50,304 nucleotides of DNA from Streptomyces griseus (GCA_002154345.1 MUNB01000051.1:1-50304), one strand, 5' to 3'; positions 1 to 9,673 are shown, numbered from the stretch's first letter. Numbers and translations: made by a program. The notes: a model not told the origin generated them from the sequence alone.

Positions 1-22
1 GTGAAGAGGCAGCGGGGGAGGG

Positions 23-63
23 CGGCCGGGGTGCGCCGTTCGTCGTACGGCACACCCCGGCCG
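23..63. terminator. Hairpin terminator after the beta-propeller gene
   Basis: A near-perfect inverted repeat with 17-base arms (one mismatch) and a 7-base loop lies just beyond the stop codon of the minus-strand gene ending at 71. It is GC-rich and lacks a long U tract, as is common for Streptomyces terminators. It probably ends the long minus-strand catabolic operon. Confidence 0.6.
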
Positions 64-70
64 GGATGGG

Positions 71-1111
71 TCAGCCGCGTGCGACGGCGATCGACCCGCC
101 GAGCCGGTCGCCCGCCTCGTAGACCAGATACGGCACGCCCCGGTCCGTCCCGAAGCTCGGCGAGGCGGCGCGGCCGTTCTCCGGGGCCGCGCTGCCGGAG
201 TCGTAGAAGACGCCGAGGTGGTTGCGGCGGGAGAAGTCGTTGCCGACCTCCGTGATCAGGATGTTCCCGCCGTTCTCCTTGCCCGTGTGGTAGACGACGT
301 ACGTACTGCCGCCCCGGGTCAGCAGATGCGGGCCGCTCAGGTTGTTCACACCGACGTCCGCATGGCGCACCAGCGGCTGCTGGGCGAAGGTCCAGGCCCG
401 GCCGTCCTTCGACCAGCCCCAGCCGATGTCACGGTGGTTGGACTGGTTGTTGACCATGAAGAGCATGACGTACCGCGCGTCGCGCGCGGGCAGGTCGTGC
501 CGGAACACCCGTGCGTAGGACGTCTCGCTGGTGCCCGCGGGCAGCATGTCCTTGGTCAGCACGGTGCGGTCGTACGTGAAGGCGATGCCGTCCTTGGAAC
601 GGGCGAGCCGGGTGGTGTGGTTCTCGCCGTGGAAGTAGAGCCACAGCTCCTTGACGTCCTCGTTCCACAGGACGTGCGGCGAGGAGACATGGCTGACCTT
701 GTAGTGCGGCTGCCAGTCGTTGGAGACCAGCGGGTTCGCCGGGTACTCCGTGAACGGGCCCTCCAGCGAGTCGCCGTACGCCAGGCAGATGCCGCCGGGC
801 GCGTCGTGCGGGGCGTAGTAGAGGTAGTAGCGGCCCAGCGGGTTCGCCAGCCTGTCGTAGACGCCCCGGATGCACGGGAATATGATCTCGCCCGTCGGGT
901 TGTACTTCAGCTGGGAGGGCGTCAGCAGCGGCTTCAGATGACGGTAGTCCGGGAATCCGCCGGGGGCCGCGACGGCGCGCCCGGCCGCGGCGCCGGAGGC
1001 GATCAGCCCGGCGGTCGCCGCCGTGCCCGCCACCGCGCCGCGCAGAAAGATCCGGCGGCTCGGCCGGAACGCCCCGGCTGCGGAAGGGGTGGTGTCCTCG
1101 TGCTGTGTCAT
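71..1111 (-). CDS. Tat-secreted beta-propeller protein, glycoside hydrolase family 43-like
   Basis: A 346-residue protein with a twin-arginine signal (SRRIFL, residues 18-23), a hydrophobic stretch and a likely cleavage site near AVAA (about residue 49), so it is probably exported folded. The mature part has repeated W/Y-rich strands such as YYLYYAPHD, LWLYFHGENH and DIGWGWSKDGRAW, the pattern of five-bladed beta-propeller glycosidases (GH43/32/68 superfamily). I could not assign the catalytic acids, so hydrolase activity is inferred. It is the last gene of a minus-strand series, 28 bases after the permease gene. It may act on the extracellular saccharide whose products feed the permease and ManD genes upstream. 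Confidence 0.7.
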   Translation of the reverse strand: MTQHEDTTPSAAGAFRPSRRIFLRGAVAGTAATAGLIASGAAAGRAVAAPGGFPDYRHLKPLLTPSQLKYNPTGEIIFPCIRGVYDRLANPLGRYYLYYAPHDAPGGICLAYGDSLEGPFTEYPANPLVSNDWQPHYKVSHVSSPHVLWNEDVKELWLYFHGENHTTRLARSKDGIAFTYDRTVLTKDMLPAGTSETSYARVFRHDLPARDARYVMLFMVNNQSNHRDIGWGWSKDGRAWTFAQQPLVRHADVGVNNLSGPHLLTRGGSTYVVYHTGKENGGNILITEVGNDFSRRNHLGVFYDSGSAAPENGRAASPSFGTDRGVPYLVYEAGDRLGGSIAVARG

Positions 1112-1139
1112 GTCGTTCTCCGTCCCGAAGAGTGAGCGA

Positions 1140-2420
1140 TCACAGATAGCTGGCGGCGGTGACGCAGAACCCGCCGAGCGCCACGGCCCAGACGTACGGC
1201 AGGGTCCGCAGCATCACCTGCTGCGGCGTCACCCCCGCGTACTGCGCGCTCCACACGGTCTGCGTGCTGGTGGGGTCCGACACCCCGAAGACCTGGTTGT
1301 ACGAGGTGGCCAGACCCAGCACCGCGACGGCCGGGTAGATGCCGGCGGCGATGAGGACCCCGGCGATGCCCGCGCCGAGACCGAAGACGTTCAGCGGCCC
1401 CCGGTACAGGCAGAGCGGCACGAGCAGCGTGAAGACCAGCACGAACAGCACCGGGTTCTGCGGGCTCACGGCCTTGACCAGCGGCTCCAGCGACTCCACC
1501 GCACCGGGCAGCTTCACCGCGGCGAGCAGGATGCCGATGGCGACGAACAGGACGATCGGAGCGGCCGCGACCTCGAACGAGCCGTACAGCGTCCGCAGCA
1601 GCCGCTTGTTCATCTCCCGCGGCCGGGTCGTCGTGACCAGCGCGAACAGGACGCCCGCCAGCATGGAGGGCAGGATCGCGATCTCGAAGCCCAGGGCGAG
1701 CACCAGCGGCACGACCGGGGTGAGCAGGGCGTACCACGGGGCGTCGCCCAGCTGCTTGCGTCGCGAAACGGGCTTGGCGGACGCCGACTTGAGCGACCAG
1801 GCGTGCTCGACGCCGCGCCGCCGCGTCTCGATGAGGACGAAGAGGACGGCGGCGGCCAGCGCGAACGGGAACAGCTTGAACATGAAGCCGCGCACCGTCT
1901 CGACCGGCAGCTCCAGCGCGGTGGAGAAGAACTGCCAGATCGGCAGCTCGAACGGCATACCGGCGGCGATGCCCATCAGGATCGTCCCGGCGGCCGTGAC
2001 CTTCGGGATGCCGACGGCGATCATGGCGGGGATGCCGATGATCCCGGCGAGCATCGCCGCCGGAGCCGAGCCGGTGACCGTGCCGACCAGCGTGGAGACG
2101 GCCAGGACGCCGAGGGCGACCACCACCGGCCGGTCCCCGCCGAACTCGACGATCTTGCGCACCAGGGTGCCCGCGATGCCGGTCTCGTCGAGGAGCTTGC
2201 CCAGCCAGGAGCCGAGGAGGATCGCGATCATCGTGGCGGCGAGAGCCGGCGCGCCCTCCTGGACGACCGTGTCCAGCACGCTGTTCTCGCCGGTCAGCGG
2301 AGCGCCCGCGACGAACGCGATGACGACGGCGAGGATGACGAGCGCGAAGGCGGTGGGCAGCCTGCGGGTGAGCATCGCGGCGACACCGGCCGCCATGACA
2401 AGAAGGATGACGATGCCCAT
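1140..2420 (-). CDS. GntP/CitMHS-like multi-pass permease
   Basis: A 426-residue integral membrane protein with about eleven hydrophobic segments. It begins with a short N-terminal helix and has small-residue-rich re-entrant-looking stretches (GSAPAAMLAGIIG), typical of the ion transporter superfamily that holds gluconate (GntP) and citrate (CitMHS) carriers. A predicted role is uptake of an organic or sugar acid, consistent with the ManD and hydantoinase-like genes nearby. It starts 4 bases after the stop of the preceding unknown gene and is 28 bases before the beta-propeller gene, so it is in the operon. The substrate cannot be read from the sequence. Confidence 0.75.
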   Translation of the reverse strand: MGIVILLVMAAGVAAMLTRRLPTAFALVILAVVIAFVAGAPLTGENSVLDTVVQEGAPALAATMIAILLGSWLGKLLDETGIAGTLVRKIVEFGGDRPVVVALGVLAVSTLVGTVTGSAPAAMLAGIIGIPAMIAVGIPKVTAAGTILMGIAAGMPFELPIWQFFSTALELPVETVRGFMFKLFPFALAAAVLFVLIETRRRGVEHAWSLKSASAKPVSRRKQLGDAPWYALLTPVVPLVLALGFEIAILPSMLAGVLFALVTTTRPREMNKRLLRTLYGSFEVAAAPIVLFVAIGILLAAVKLPGAVESLEPLVKAVSPQNPVLFVLVFTLLVPLCLYRGPLNVFGLGAGIAGVLIAAGIYPAVAVLGLATSYNQVFGVSDPTSTQTVWSAQYAGVTPQQVMLRTLPYVWAVALGGFCVTAASYL

Positions 2421-2424
2421 GGCG

Positions 2425-3069
2425 CTACTTCTCTCTTCCGTGCGGGTGCGGGTGCGGGGATCGGGCCGCGGACCTGTGCCGCGGCTCGGCCGCGGTGGCC
2501 AGGGCGGCCGTCAGCAGGAGCGGACTGCGGCCCAGACCGCAGACCGTGCGGGCGTGGGCGTGGGCGGCGATCTCGTCGGCGCCCGCGACATGGCCGTACA
2601 GGGTGTGCCGTCCGGCGCGCAGCACCACATGGTCCAGGGCGCGCTTCAGCGACTTCTTCGCCGGGCCGTGGTGGAGCCGCTCGTGCACCGCCTCGTGCGC
2701 GATCGCCGCCGCCCGGACCGAACCGGCCGGATACCAGTGCCGCCAGCCGAGCAGGTCGATCAGCTCCTCGGCGAGCGCCAGGGTGTCGGTGAACAGCTCG
2801 ACGGTGGGCGCCGGCCGTGAGGTGTAGCGGGCCAGCAGCCCGCGCGCCAGGCCGCCGTCGCTCTCCACGATCCGGGCCGTCGAGGCGACCGGCGGCAGCG
2901 CCGCGCCGAACGCGTCGGCGGTACGGGCCCAGTGGCGCAGCAGCTCGGGATCGCGCCCCTCGTGCGTCGGGGTGTTCGCGAGCAGCCGTACGCCGAACTC
3001 GACGTCGTCGTCGGCCTCCAGCGCCGAAATGGCGGTGCGCGCGGCCCGGTCGAGCAGGGCGGCCGTCAT
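2425..3069 (-). CDS. Conserved protein of unknown function, coupled to the hydantoinase-like gene
   Basis: A 214-residue soluble protein. Its ATG overlaps the stop of the upstream hydantoinase/oxoprolinase-like gene as ATGA, which fixes the start at 3069 and implies translational coupling. It is Ala/Leu/His-rich, largely helical in appearance, and has no signal peptide or membrane helix. A His-rich stretch (AHEAVHERLHHG) around residues 125-136 and a C-terminal HPHPHG could bind metal, but no family was recognised. Its position between the hydantoinase-like protein and a permease suggests an accessory subunit or regulator of that pathway. Confidence 0.6.
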   Translation of the reverse strand: MTAALLDRAARTAISALEADDDVEFGVRLLANTPTHEGRDPELLRHWARTADAFGAALPPVASTARIVESDGGLARGLLARYTSRPAPTVELFTDTLALAEELIDLLGWRHWYPAGSVRAAAIAHEAVHERLHHGPAKKSLKRALDHVVLRAGRHTLYGHVAGADEIAAHAHARTVCGLGRSPLLLTAALATAAEPRHRSAARSPHPHPHGREK

Positions 3070-5195
3070 GAGCGCACCTCCACGACCGCGACGACCGGTT
3101 CGTCGGCGGCCCGGGAGCGCAGCTCGCTGCGGGCCAGCGCCAGCAGCGGATCCGGGTCGATCACCCCGGACAGATCGGCGATCCGGGAACCGAGCAGCAG
3201 CCGCAGCGCCGGGGCGCGCACCCCGCCGTCCCCGTACGACGTGGCCTCCTTCACCAGCCCCGCGAGGACCTCGGGCGCCTGCCCCACGGTGGTCGTCTCC
3301 ACCCGGGCGTCCGGCGCGTGCAGCCGTACGACGCCGTCCGCGTCCACGACCCGCACCGGATGCCGGTCGGCCCGGAACCGCCGGTGCACCTCGGTGCCGT
3401 ACACGGTGTGGGCGGGCGTGCCCGCGAGGACCCGCACCGAGGCAGGGTCGGTCCGCAGGCTGTCGGCGGCGGCGCGCAGCCGGTCCGCCTCGTCGGCCCG
3501 GTGGGCGCGGTCCTGGGTGCGCAGCTCGGTGGCACCGGTCGCCACGGCCCGTACGGTGCTGGTCTGCGGGTCGACGGTGACCTCCACCTCCACCCCGTCG
3601 GCGGCGGCCCCCTGGGCGATGACGGCGGCCTCGGCCTCCGCGCGCACGGCGAGGATCTGTTCCTGACCCGCGCCCGGGATGATCCGCTCGACCTGCTCCC
3701 GGATCAGCGCCAGCGCCACGCCGATCGGGCTGATTACCTCGTTGTGCCGGGCGATCCGGCCCTCCTGGCCGGTGACGGCCGCCAGATGCGGGGTGACGGA
3801 GGCGGCGCCGCCACCACCGCCGACGAGCAGGGCGGTGTCCTTGTCCAGCCGGTAGTCGCGCATCATCGCCTCGACCACCGACCTCACCTGCTCGGTGCCC
3901 GCGTCCAGGAGCTTCGCCGCGGCCGTGGCGACATCGGTGCCGAGCGCGGCGGCCAGCGGGGCGATAGCGGCCTTCGCCACGGCCGGGTCGCACCGGGCGA
4001 AGTCCCCCTCCGGCACCCGGCCCAGCGCGTTCGCCGCACAGGTCATGGTGATCGCGAAGCGGCCCCCGGCGGCGTCCAGCACCGCGTAGTCGGCCGGGTC
4101 GTCCGCCATCGGCCGGACCGTGGTGAGCGTCGCGTCCGCCAGATCCTCCGGGCTCGCGAAGCAGGCGTACGGCAGCCCCGCGATATGCGCGCTGCGCGGC
4201 CCGACGCCGACGACCTTGCCGCCGTCGACCCGGACCATCGAGCCGCCGCCGACCCCGACGGTCCGCACGTCGAGCGCCGAGAGATACGACGTCCGGCCCA
4301 GCATCGTGGCGTGCCGGACGGCGACCTTGCCGCGCCGCACGACGCTGATGTCCGTGGACGTGCCGCCGGTCTCCAGGAACAGGCCCTCGCTGATGCGCTC
4401 CTGCATCAGCGCGCCGGCGACGCCCGCCGCCGGACCGGACAGCACCGTCAGCAGCGGTCTGCGCCGCATCTCGTCCAGCGACATCACCCCGCCGTCGCAG
4501 CGCATCACCATCAGCGGAGCGCTCACGCCCGCCTTGGTGATGGACGCGTCGACCAGGTCGGCGGTGGCGAGCATGCGCGGCAGGATCGCGGCGTTCACCA
4601 CGGCGGTACGGGTCCGCTTGTGGAGCCCGTACAGCGAGGTGATGTCGTGCGCCGCCGTCGTCGGCAGCCCGCGCTCCTCGGCGGCGGCCACCACCGCGTC
4701 CTCGCCCTCGGGCCGGTCGACGCTGAACGGCTGGCTGGCGACGACGACTTCGGCGCCCTCCCGCACGACCGCGTCGAGCGCGGCCCGGATCGCGGGCGCG
4801 TCGTCCGGGTCGGCCACATGCCCGTAGGCGAGCGGCAGCCGCTTGCCGGGCGTCAGCTCCAGCTTGCGGAACGCGGCCAGCCGACGGGTCAGGGCGGCGC
4901 TCGGGCCTGCACCGATGCCGATCAGACCGACGGTGGCGACGTCGCCCTCCAGCAGGGCGTTGGTAGCCTGGGTGGTGCCGTGGGCGAGGAACGTCACGTC
5001 CTCGGGCGTGTGGCCGGTCTGCTCCAGCAGACGGTCGAGAGCTTCGACGATGCCGTGGGCGACACCGTCCTCGTGATGGTGGCTGGTGGGAACCTTCACC
5101 TGCCCCAGCAGGTTCAGGGTCGTGGCGTCTACGGCCACGGCGTCGGTGAAGGTTCCGCCCACGTCGATGCCGACGCGTATGCGGTGGGTGTTCAT
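3066..5195 (-). CDS. Hydantoinase/oxoprolinase family protein (HyuA-like)
   Basis: A 709-residue protein with the N-terminal HyuA signature GIDVGGTFTD (residues 9-18) of the actin-like ATPase fold, and a central LETGGTSTDISVV segment that forms the second nucleotide-binding motif. The family opens cyclic amides (hydantoins, 5-oxoproline) or carboxylates ketones using ATP, usually with a HyuB partner. No HyuB is encoded here, so the reaction may differ. The start is secure: an AAGGAGGTG ribosome-binding site (5203-5211) precedes ATG at 5195. It overlaps the next gene by 4 bases. The FAD oxidoreductase gene lies 255 bases upstream on the same strand. Confidence 0.85.
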   Translation of the reverse strand: MNTHRIRVGIDVGGTFTDAVAVDATTLNLLGQVKVPTSHHHEDGVAHGIVEALDRLLEQTGHTPEDVTFLAHGTTQATNALLEGDVATVGLIGIGAGPSAALTRRLAAFRKLELTPGKRLPLAYGHVADPDDAPAIRAALDAVVREGAEVVVASQPFSVDRPEGEDAVVAAAEERGLPTTAAHDITSLYGLHKRTRTAVVNAAILPRMLATADLVDASITKAGVSAPLMVMRCDGGVMSLDEMRRRPLLTVLSGPAAGVAGALMQERISEGLFLETGGTSTDISVVRRGKVAVRHATMLGRTSYLSALDVRTVGVGGGSMVRVDGGKVVGVGPRSAHIAGLPYACFASPEDLADATLTTVRPMADDPADYAVLDAAGGRFAITMTCAANALGRVPEGDFARCDPAVAKAAIAPLAAALGTDVATAAAKLLDAGTEQVRSVVEAMMRDYRLDKDTALLVGGGGGAASVTPHLAAVTGQEGRIARHNEVISPIGVALALIREQVERIIPGAGQEQILAVRAEAEAAVIAQGAAADGVEVEVTVDPQTSTVRAVATGATELRTQDRAHRADEADRLRAAADSLRTDPASVRVLAGTPAHTVYGTEVHRRFRADRHPVRVVDADGVVRLHAPDARVETTTVGQAPEVLAGLVKEATSYGDGGVRAPALRLLLGSRIADLSGVIDPDPLLALARSELRSRAADEPVVAVVEVRS

Positions 5196-5329
5196 GGCTG
5201 GGCACCTCCTTGTGCGGGTGGCAGGGCGAGGGCGGCAGGCCCGGGCCTCGTGAGAGGTCCGGGGCCTGGGGCCGGGCGGGTACAGGTGGAGCTGCGCCCG
5301 CCCGGCGCTCCGCGTGCGCCCTGGGGGCC

Positions 5330-5395
5330 GTGCGGTGAAACGGGGTGGTGCGTGAAGCGGGTGTCGTGCGGTGAAGCGGGTGGTGATGCGTCGTT
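5330..5395. repeat. Short degenerate tandem repeats in the gap before the hydantoinase gene
   Basis: Three imperfect copies of a unit close to GTGAAGCGGGTG, some preceded by GTGCG, lie in the 255-base gap between the FAD oxidoreductase and hydantoinase-like genes. They could be regulator half-sites or simple slippage product; nothing in the sequence decides. No other structure is evident in this gap apart from the strong ribosome-binding site at its edge. Confidence 0.4.
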
Positions 5396-5450
5396 CGCGC
5401 CGTCCGTGGGCCGTGGTTCGCCGTGCGTGGCCCGTCGGGCGCGTACGGGG

Positions 5451-7064
5451 TCAGTAGCCGCGTACGTCCGGCCAGTGGCGCTGCACGCCGTCACGCTCCA
5501 GCAGCCGGGCGAACACCTCGAACCGCTTGTCCTCGGCCTGGACCTGGTGCGGCTCGACGCTCTCGGCGACACAGTGCGCGGCCAGCGCGCCGGCGACCTC
5601 GCCGATGTTCCATTCCACCGGGTGGAGCCGGTAGCAGCCGTTGGTGATGTGCGTCGTGCCGATGTTCTTGCCGGCCGGCAGCAGATTGCGGACGCGGCGC
5701 GGGACGAGCGCGCCGAGCGGTATCTCGAACGGCACCGAACCGATGTCGATGTAGTTGTCGCCACCGGTCGAAGGATGCAGATCGATACGGTAGTTGCCGA
5801 CGCCGACCGAGTCCCGGTAGCGGGTGCCGCCGTACGGCCCGACGATGTCGATCGAGACGTCGTGCTCGGTGACCGTGGTGACGGCCTTGATCCGCCGTGA
5901 CTCGCGGACGTACGGCGCCTTCGCCAGACCGTCCGCCGTGCCCGTGACGTCCGGGCGCAGTCGCAGACCCGGGAACCCCGTGCCGCCGTCCGCCCGGGGC
6001 GCCTCGGTCTGGAGCCAGTACAGCACCGAGAGCGACAGCTGGCGGGCCTCGGCCAGCGCGGCCGCCGAGGTCTCCTCGCCGTCGCCGATCAGCGGCTTCA
6101 ACCAGTAGTCGTTCAGGGGCCAGTTGACCAGCGTGATGTCCGAGTCGAACGCACCGGGCCGGTGCAGCTTGCGGGCCAGGATCCGGCGGAAGCCGAACAG
6201 CTCCTTGTCGCCCGCGTCGGCGGACTGGTCGGCGCTGACGTCCAGCGGATCCAGCTCCGGATTGGGCACGAAGGTGCGCGGCACGGCCTCCAGGCTGCGC
6301 GGATCGGGGGCCAGGAAGCCGAGCAGCGGACCCGGCCAGAAGTCCGGCCGATAGGTGCGCCAGAAGTCGTAGTCGGCCGGGCGCTCGATGGTGTGGTCCT
6401 CGCCCTCGTGGTGCGAGAGTGCGAAACACACCGTGATGCCCTGCTGGTTGAGGGGCTGCGCCTCCTCGGGGGCGTGCGGCTCGTCGTACTCGCTCCGCGC
6501 CTCGGCGCCGATCACATGCTCCACACCGGCGAGTTCGAGCAGTTCGCCGGTCTCGGTGGCGTCGATGACGTAACGGGCGCTGATCGTCAGGCGGTTGCCG
6601 CCGCGCAGGTCGGCCAGCGTCACGGACCGTACGGTGTCGTCCTCGCCCGCCTCGGCGGCCACCGGCCGGTGCTCGGTGAGCAGGGTCAGCAGACCCGAGG
6701 AGCGGTACGGCGCGATCATGGCCTCCATGACGGCGAGGGCGACGCGCGGCTCGTGGCACAGCTTGCTGACCCGCCCGGCGCCCGGGTTGAGGTTGCGCAG
6801 CGCCAGCGCCTCGGAACGCATCGGGTACCACTGGCGGTAGTAGTCGCGGATCGCGTCGCGCAGGGTGCGGTACGAGGCGGTGGTGCCGAACTCCTCGACC
6901 CACGGGTGCTCGTCCGGCGGAACCGCCTGCGAGGTGAGCTGGCCGCCGATCCAGTCCGTCTCCTCGGTGAGGACGACGGTGCGTCCCGCCCGGCAGGCGG
7001 CGAGAGCGGCGGCCACGCCGCCGAGTCCGGCGCCCACGATGAGGATGTCGGGTTCGGATGTCAC
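5451..7064 (-). CDS. FAD-dependent oxidoreductase (FAD_oxidored family)
   Basis: A 537-residue flavoprotein. The N-terminal dinucleotide-binding motif is G11-x-G13-x-x-G16 in ILIVGAGLGG, followed by an acidic strand end (VVLTEETDWIGGQLT), the hallmark of the FAD_oxidored family. A second nucleotide-contacting stretch is YVIDATETGELLELAG. A C-terminal segment LLPAGKNIGTTHITNGCYRL is typical of family members thought to oxidise sugars or secondary alcohols. GTG at 7064 is preceded by AAGGAG. It lies between the LacI repressor and the hydantoinase-like gene on the same strand, suggesting an oxidative step in the same catabolic route. The substrate is unknown. Confidence 0.8.
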   Translation of the reverse strand: MTSEPDILIVGAGLGGVAAALAACRAGRTVVLTEETDWIGGQLTSQAVPPDEHPWVEEFGTTASYRTLRDAIRDYYRQWYPMRSEALALRNLNPGAGRVSKLCHEPRVALAVMEAMIAPYRSSGLLTLLTEHRPVAAEAGEDDTVRSVTLADLRGGNRLTISARYVIDATETGELLELAGVEHVIGAEARSEYDEPHAPEEAQPLNQQGITVCFALSHHEGEDHTIERPADYDFWRTYRPDFWPGPLLGFLAPDPRSLEAVPRTFVPNPELDPLDVSADQSADAGDKELFGFRRILARKLHRPGAFDSDITLVNWPLNDYWLKPLIGDGEETSAAALAEARQLSLSVLYWLQTEAPRADGGTGFPGLRLRPDVTGTADGLAKAPYVRESRRIKAVTTVTEHDVSIDIVGPYGGTRYRDSVGVGNYRIDLHPSTGGDNYIDIGSVPFEIPLGALVPRRVRNLLPAGKNIGTTHITNGCYRLHPVEWNIGEVAGALAAHCVAESVEPHQVQAEDKRFEVFARLLERDGVQRHWPDVRGY

Positions 7065-7142
7065 GGTTCTCCTTGAAGTGCTGGGTGTACGTGGTGCGTT
7101 GAAGCGTCGGCCGGCCTCCTCCCGGGGCCGGGTCTACGAGGG

Positions 7143-8243
7143 TCAGAGGTGTACGGGGGCCGGTCCTGCCGTCGAGCCGGGCCGGAAGGTGCAGGCCACC
7201 AGGGGCTCCGTCGCCTCCTCCCCGGCCACCAGCGCGGCGAGCATCCGTACGGCGGCCGCGCCCAGTTGGGGCCGGGGGACGTCGAAGCCGGTGGGGACGG
7301 GCCCGTCCGCCAGATCCGGCGGGGGGCTGCCGAGCAGGGCGAGCGAGGCGTCGCGCGGGCAGTCGATGCCGACGAAGTGCGCGGCGCCGTGCAGGGCGCG
7401 CCAGGCGTCGCCGGTGTCGGTCTCCTCCGCGACGAACGCGGTCACGCCCTCGTCCAGCCAGCCGCGCAGCCGCTCGGCCGTCAGGTCGCGCTCGGGGTCG
7501 GCGGAGCGGAAGACGGCGGCGGGACCGCCGGGCAGCCCCGCCTCCTCCAGGCCCTTGAGGAAGCCGTGCTCACGGTCGGTGGAGGCGGGCGCCTCGTCGT
7601 CCTCGCGGACGAGCACGATGCGCCGGTGCCCGAGCGCGGCGAGGTGCGCGACGACCTCCTGGGCGGCGCTGACGTAGTCCGCGCCGACCCACGCCAGCCC
7701 CTCCAGCTCGTCCCGGCGGCCGAGGTGCACCACGGGGAAGCCGTCGGCGACCAGCCGCAGCAGCTCGTCGGCGGGGGCGTGGCGGCCGAGGAAGAGGCAG
7801 CCGTCGGCGAGCCGCACCCGGTTGAGGGCGTTCGGACCGGCGGCCCCCGCGCCGCCGGTGCTGGAGCCGGTGAAGAGCACCAGGTCGTAGCCCCGGGCGG
7901 CGGCCTCCTGCTCGACGCCGACGAGGAAGGGGTAGTACGAGTGCTGTACGTCGGTGGGGAAGGTGGACGTGAAGCTGAAGACCCCGAGCAGATTGTTCCG
8001 GGCGGCGGCGAGACGGCTGGCGGCCGGATCCGGCACATAGCCCAGGGCCCGCACCGCGTCGAGCACCTTCCGCCGGGTCTCCTCGGAGATCGTGGCGCCC
8101 TGCTTCCGGGCCCCCAGCACCAGCGAGACGGTGGCCTGCGAGACCCCGGCGAGCCGGGCGACCTCGGCCTGACGCGGCCGGGACGTGCGGCCCGCGGGAG
8201 CCGGCGCCCGGCCCGGCCTGGACCGCTTCCTGGGTTCTTCCAC
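7143..8243 (-). CDS. LacI-family transcriptional repressor
   Basis: A DNA-binding helix-turn-helix (AEVARLAGVSQATVSLVLG) and hinge helix (DPAASRLAAARNN) near the N-terminus are followed by a periplasmic-binding-protein-like effector domain, giving about 366 residues. A GTG at 8261 is in frame but lies inside the operator; GTG at 8243 has GGAGG 6 bases upstream and is the better start. A tandem palindromic operator sits immediately upstream, so autoregulation is likely. It probably controls the FAD oxidoreductase/hydantoinase/permease genes downstream and perhaps manD. The effector would be a sugar or uronate, but this is inferred from context. Confidence 0.88.
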   Translation of the reverse strand: MEEPRKRSRPGRAPAPAGRTSRPRQAEVARLAGVSQATVSLVLGARKQGATISEETRRKVLDAVRALGYVPDPAASRLAAARNNLLGVFSFTSTFPTDVQHSYYPFLVGVEQEAAARGYDLVLFTGSSTGGAGAAGPNALNRVRLADGCLFLGRHAPADELLRLVADGFPVVHLGRRDELEGLAWVGADYVSAAQEVVAHLAALGHRRIVLVREDDEAPASTDREHGFLKGLEEAGLPGGPAAVFRSADPERDLTAERLRGWLDEGVTAFVAEETDTGDAWRALHGAAHFVGIDCPRDASLALLGSPPPDLADGPVPTGFDVPRPQLGAAAVRMLAALVAGEEATEPLVACTFRPGSTAGPAPVHL

Positions 8244-8258
8244 GGTGTTCCTCCGGAT

Positions 8259-8289
8259 CACTAATGCGTATTAGTAATGCGCATTAGTG
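8259..8289. promoter_or_regulatory. Tandem LacI-type operator
   Basis: A 31-base dyad starts CACTAATGCG and ends GCGCATTAGTG. It contains the perfect 12-base palindrome TAATGCGCATTA and an overlapping imperfect copy CTAATGCGTATTAG, and the whole element is also an approximate palindrome. A centrally placed CG in an AT-flanked palindrome is the usual LacI-family operator form. It lies just upstream of the lacI-type gene's ribosome-binding site. Confidence 0.8.
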
Positions 8290-8356
8290 AGTACTGTGAA
8301 CCTCCGTTCCGCACGGGTCAAGGGATCGCGCAAGACTTCTTTCGGCCCATGTGGGT

Positions 8357-8384
8357 GCGGGGCCCGGCGCACGCCGGACCCCGC
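8357..8384. terminator. Hairpin terminator downstream of manD
   Basis: An inverted repeat with 12-base arms (GCGGGGCCCGGC and GCCGGACCCCGC, one mismatch) and a 4-base loop lies 22 bases beyond the manD stop. It probably separates the ABC importer-manD transcript from the LacI transcript. Confidence 0.6.
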
Positions 8385-8406
8385 GGAACTCATGAGCGAA
8401 GGGAAC

Positions 8407-9621
8407 TCACCAGTCGTGCACGGTCCCGTCGTGGAGCCGGTTGACCGGCAGATACGCGGGCGCGTACGGGTGGGCGGCGGCCAGCTCCTCGTCGAGCTCC
8501 ACCCCGATGCCGGGCGCCTCGCCCGGGTGCAGATACCCGTCCGTGAAGGTGTAGGCGTGCCGGAACACCGCTTCGGTGAGCGGGGTGTGGCCGGAGTACT
8601 CCTGGATGCCGAAGTTGTGCACGGCGAGGTCCAGGTGGACGGCGGCGGCCATCCCGACCGGGGAGATGTCCTCGGGGCCGTGGACGGCGCTCTTGATCTG
8701 GTACTGCGCGGCGAAGTCGAAGAGCTTGCGCAGCGGGGTGACGCCGCCGAAGTGGGTCACCGCCGAGCGCACGTAGTCGATCAACTGCTCGGTGATCAGG
8801 GCCTGGTAGTCGTACACCGTGTTGAACACCTCGCCGACGGCCAGCGGCGTGGTGGTGGACCGGCGGACCAGACGCAGCGCCTCCTGGTTCTCGGCCGGGG
8901 TGCAGTCCTCCAGCCAGAACGGCCGGTAGGGCTCCAGGTCCTTGCCGAGCCGGGCGGCCTGGACCGGGGTGAGCCGGTGGTGGGCGTCGTGGAGCAGCGG
9001 CAGCTCGGCGCCGAACTCCGCGCGCACCGCCTCGAAGACGGCCGGCACATGGCGCAGATACGCCGCGGTGTCCCAGTCCTCCACCAGCGGGCGGGCCTGC
9101 TGGTGGAGGACCGGCGCCCCGGTGTTATCGGTGTCGGATACCCCGTACACCGCCTTGAGGCCGGGGATGCCGGACTGGATGCGGACGGCCGGATAGCCCT
9201 CGGCGAGCCGGGCCCGTACGGAGTCGAGCAGTTCGGGTATGTCCCGGCCGTTGGCATGACCGTACGTACCGATCCGCTCCCGGCTCGCGCCGCCCAGCAA
9301 CTGGTAGAGGGGCAGCCCGGCGGCCTTCGCCTTGATGTCCCACAGTGCGACGTCCACGGCGGCGATGGCGGCCATCGTCACCGGACCGCGCCGCCAGTAC
9401 GCGCCCCGGTACAGCGACTGCCAGGTGTCCTCGATGCGATGCGGGTCGAGGCCGATCAGCAGGGGGGCGACATGGTCGGTGAGATAGCTGACGACGGACA
9501 GTTCCCGCCCGTTCAGGGTCGCGTCGCCGAGGCCGGTGAGCCCTTCGTCGGTCGTCAGCTTCAGGGTGACGAAGTTGCGGCCGGGGCTGGTGACGACGAC
9601 CTTCGCGTCGACGATCTTCAT
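8407..9621 (-). CDS. manD: D-mannonate dehydratase, enolase superfamily (ManD)
   Basis: A 404-residue enolase-superfamily enzyme, the standard ManD length, starting [20 protein letters not shown] as in this family (formerly RspA). The three Mg2+ ligands can be placed at Asp212 (LHDAHH), Glu238 (LEDCTP) and Glu264 (GEVFN). The [20 protein letters not shown] segment and the extended loop after TYGHANG also match. ManD-type enzymes dehydrate D-mannonate to 2-keto-3-deoxy-D-gluconate, though some members are slow and may have other roles. It is the last gene after a sugar ABC importer, 52 bases downstream of the second permease, so the importer probably brings in a uronate-derived oligosaccharide or acid. 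Confidence 0.88.
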   Translation of the reverse strand: MKIVDAKVVVTSPGRNFVTLKLTTDEGLTGLGDATLNGRELSVVSYLTDHVAPLLIGLDPHRIEDTWQSLYRGAYWRRGPVTMAAIAAVDVALWDIKAKAAGLPLYQLLGGASRERIGTYGHANGRDIPELLDSVRARLAEGYPAVRIQSGIPGLKAVYGVSDTDNTGAPVLHQQARPLVEDWDTAAYLRHVPAVFEAVRAEFGAELPLLHDAHHRLTPVQAARLGKDLEPYRPFWLEDCTPAENQEALRLVRRSTTTPLAVGEVFNTVYDYQALITEQLIDYVRSAVTHFGGVTPLRKLFDFAAQYQIKSAVHGPEDISPVGMAAAVHLDLAVHNFGIQEYSGHTPLTEAVFRHAYTFTDGYLHPGEAPGIGVELDEELAAAHPYAPAYLPVNRLHDGTVHDW

Positions 9622-9673
9622 GCGTGTGCGCTCTTTCCGCAGGTGGGGGTCGGAGGTCGGGGGAGTGGGACTC

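Noticed and set aside
1..255. Plus-strand 84-residue reading frame
   Set aside because: Arg/Pro-rich, antisense to the beta-propeller gene and through its terminator; no ribosome-binding site.
1023..5900. Long plus-strand frames opposite the permease and hydantoinase genes
   Set aside because: High-GC shadow frames with low-complexity Arg/Asp/Gly composition; the minus-strand genes have domains and good starts.
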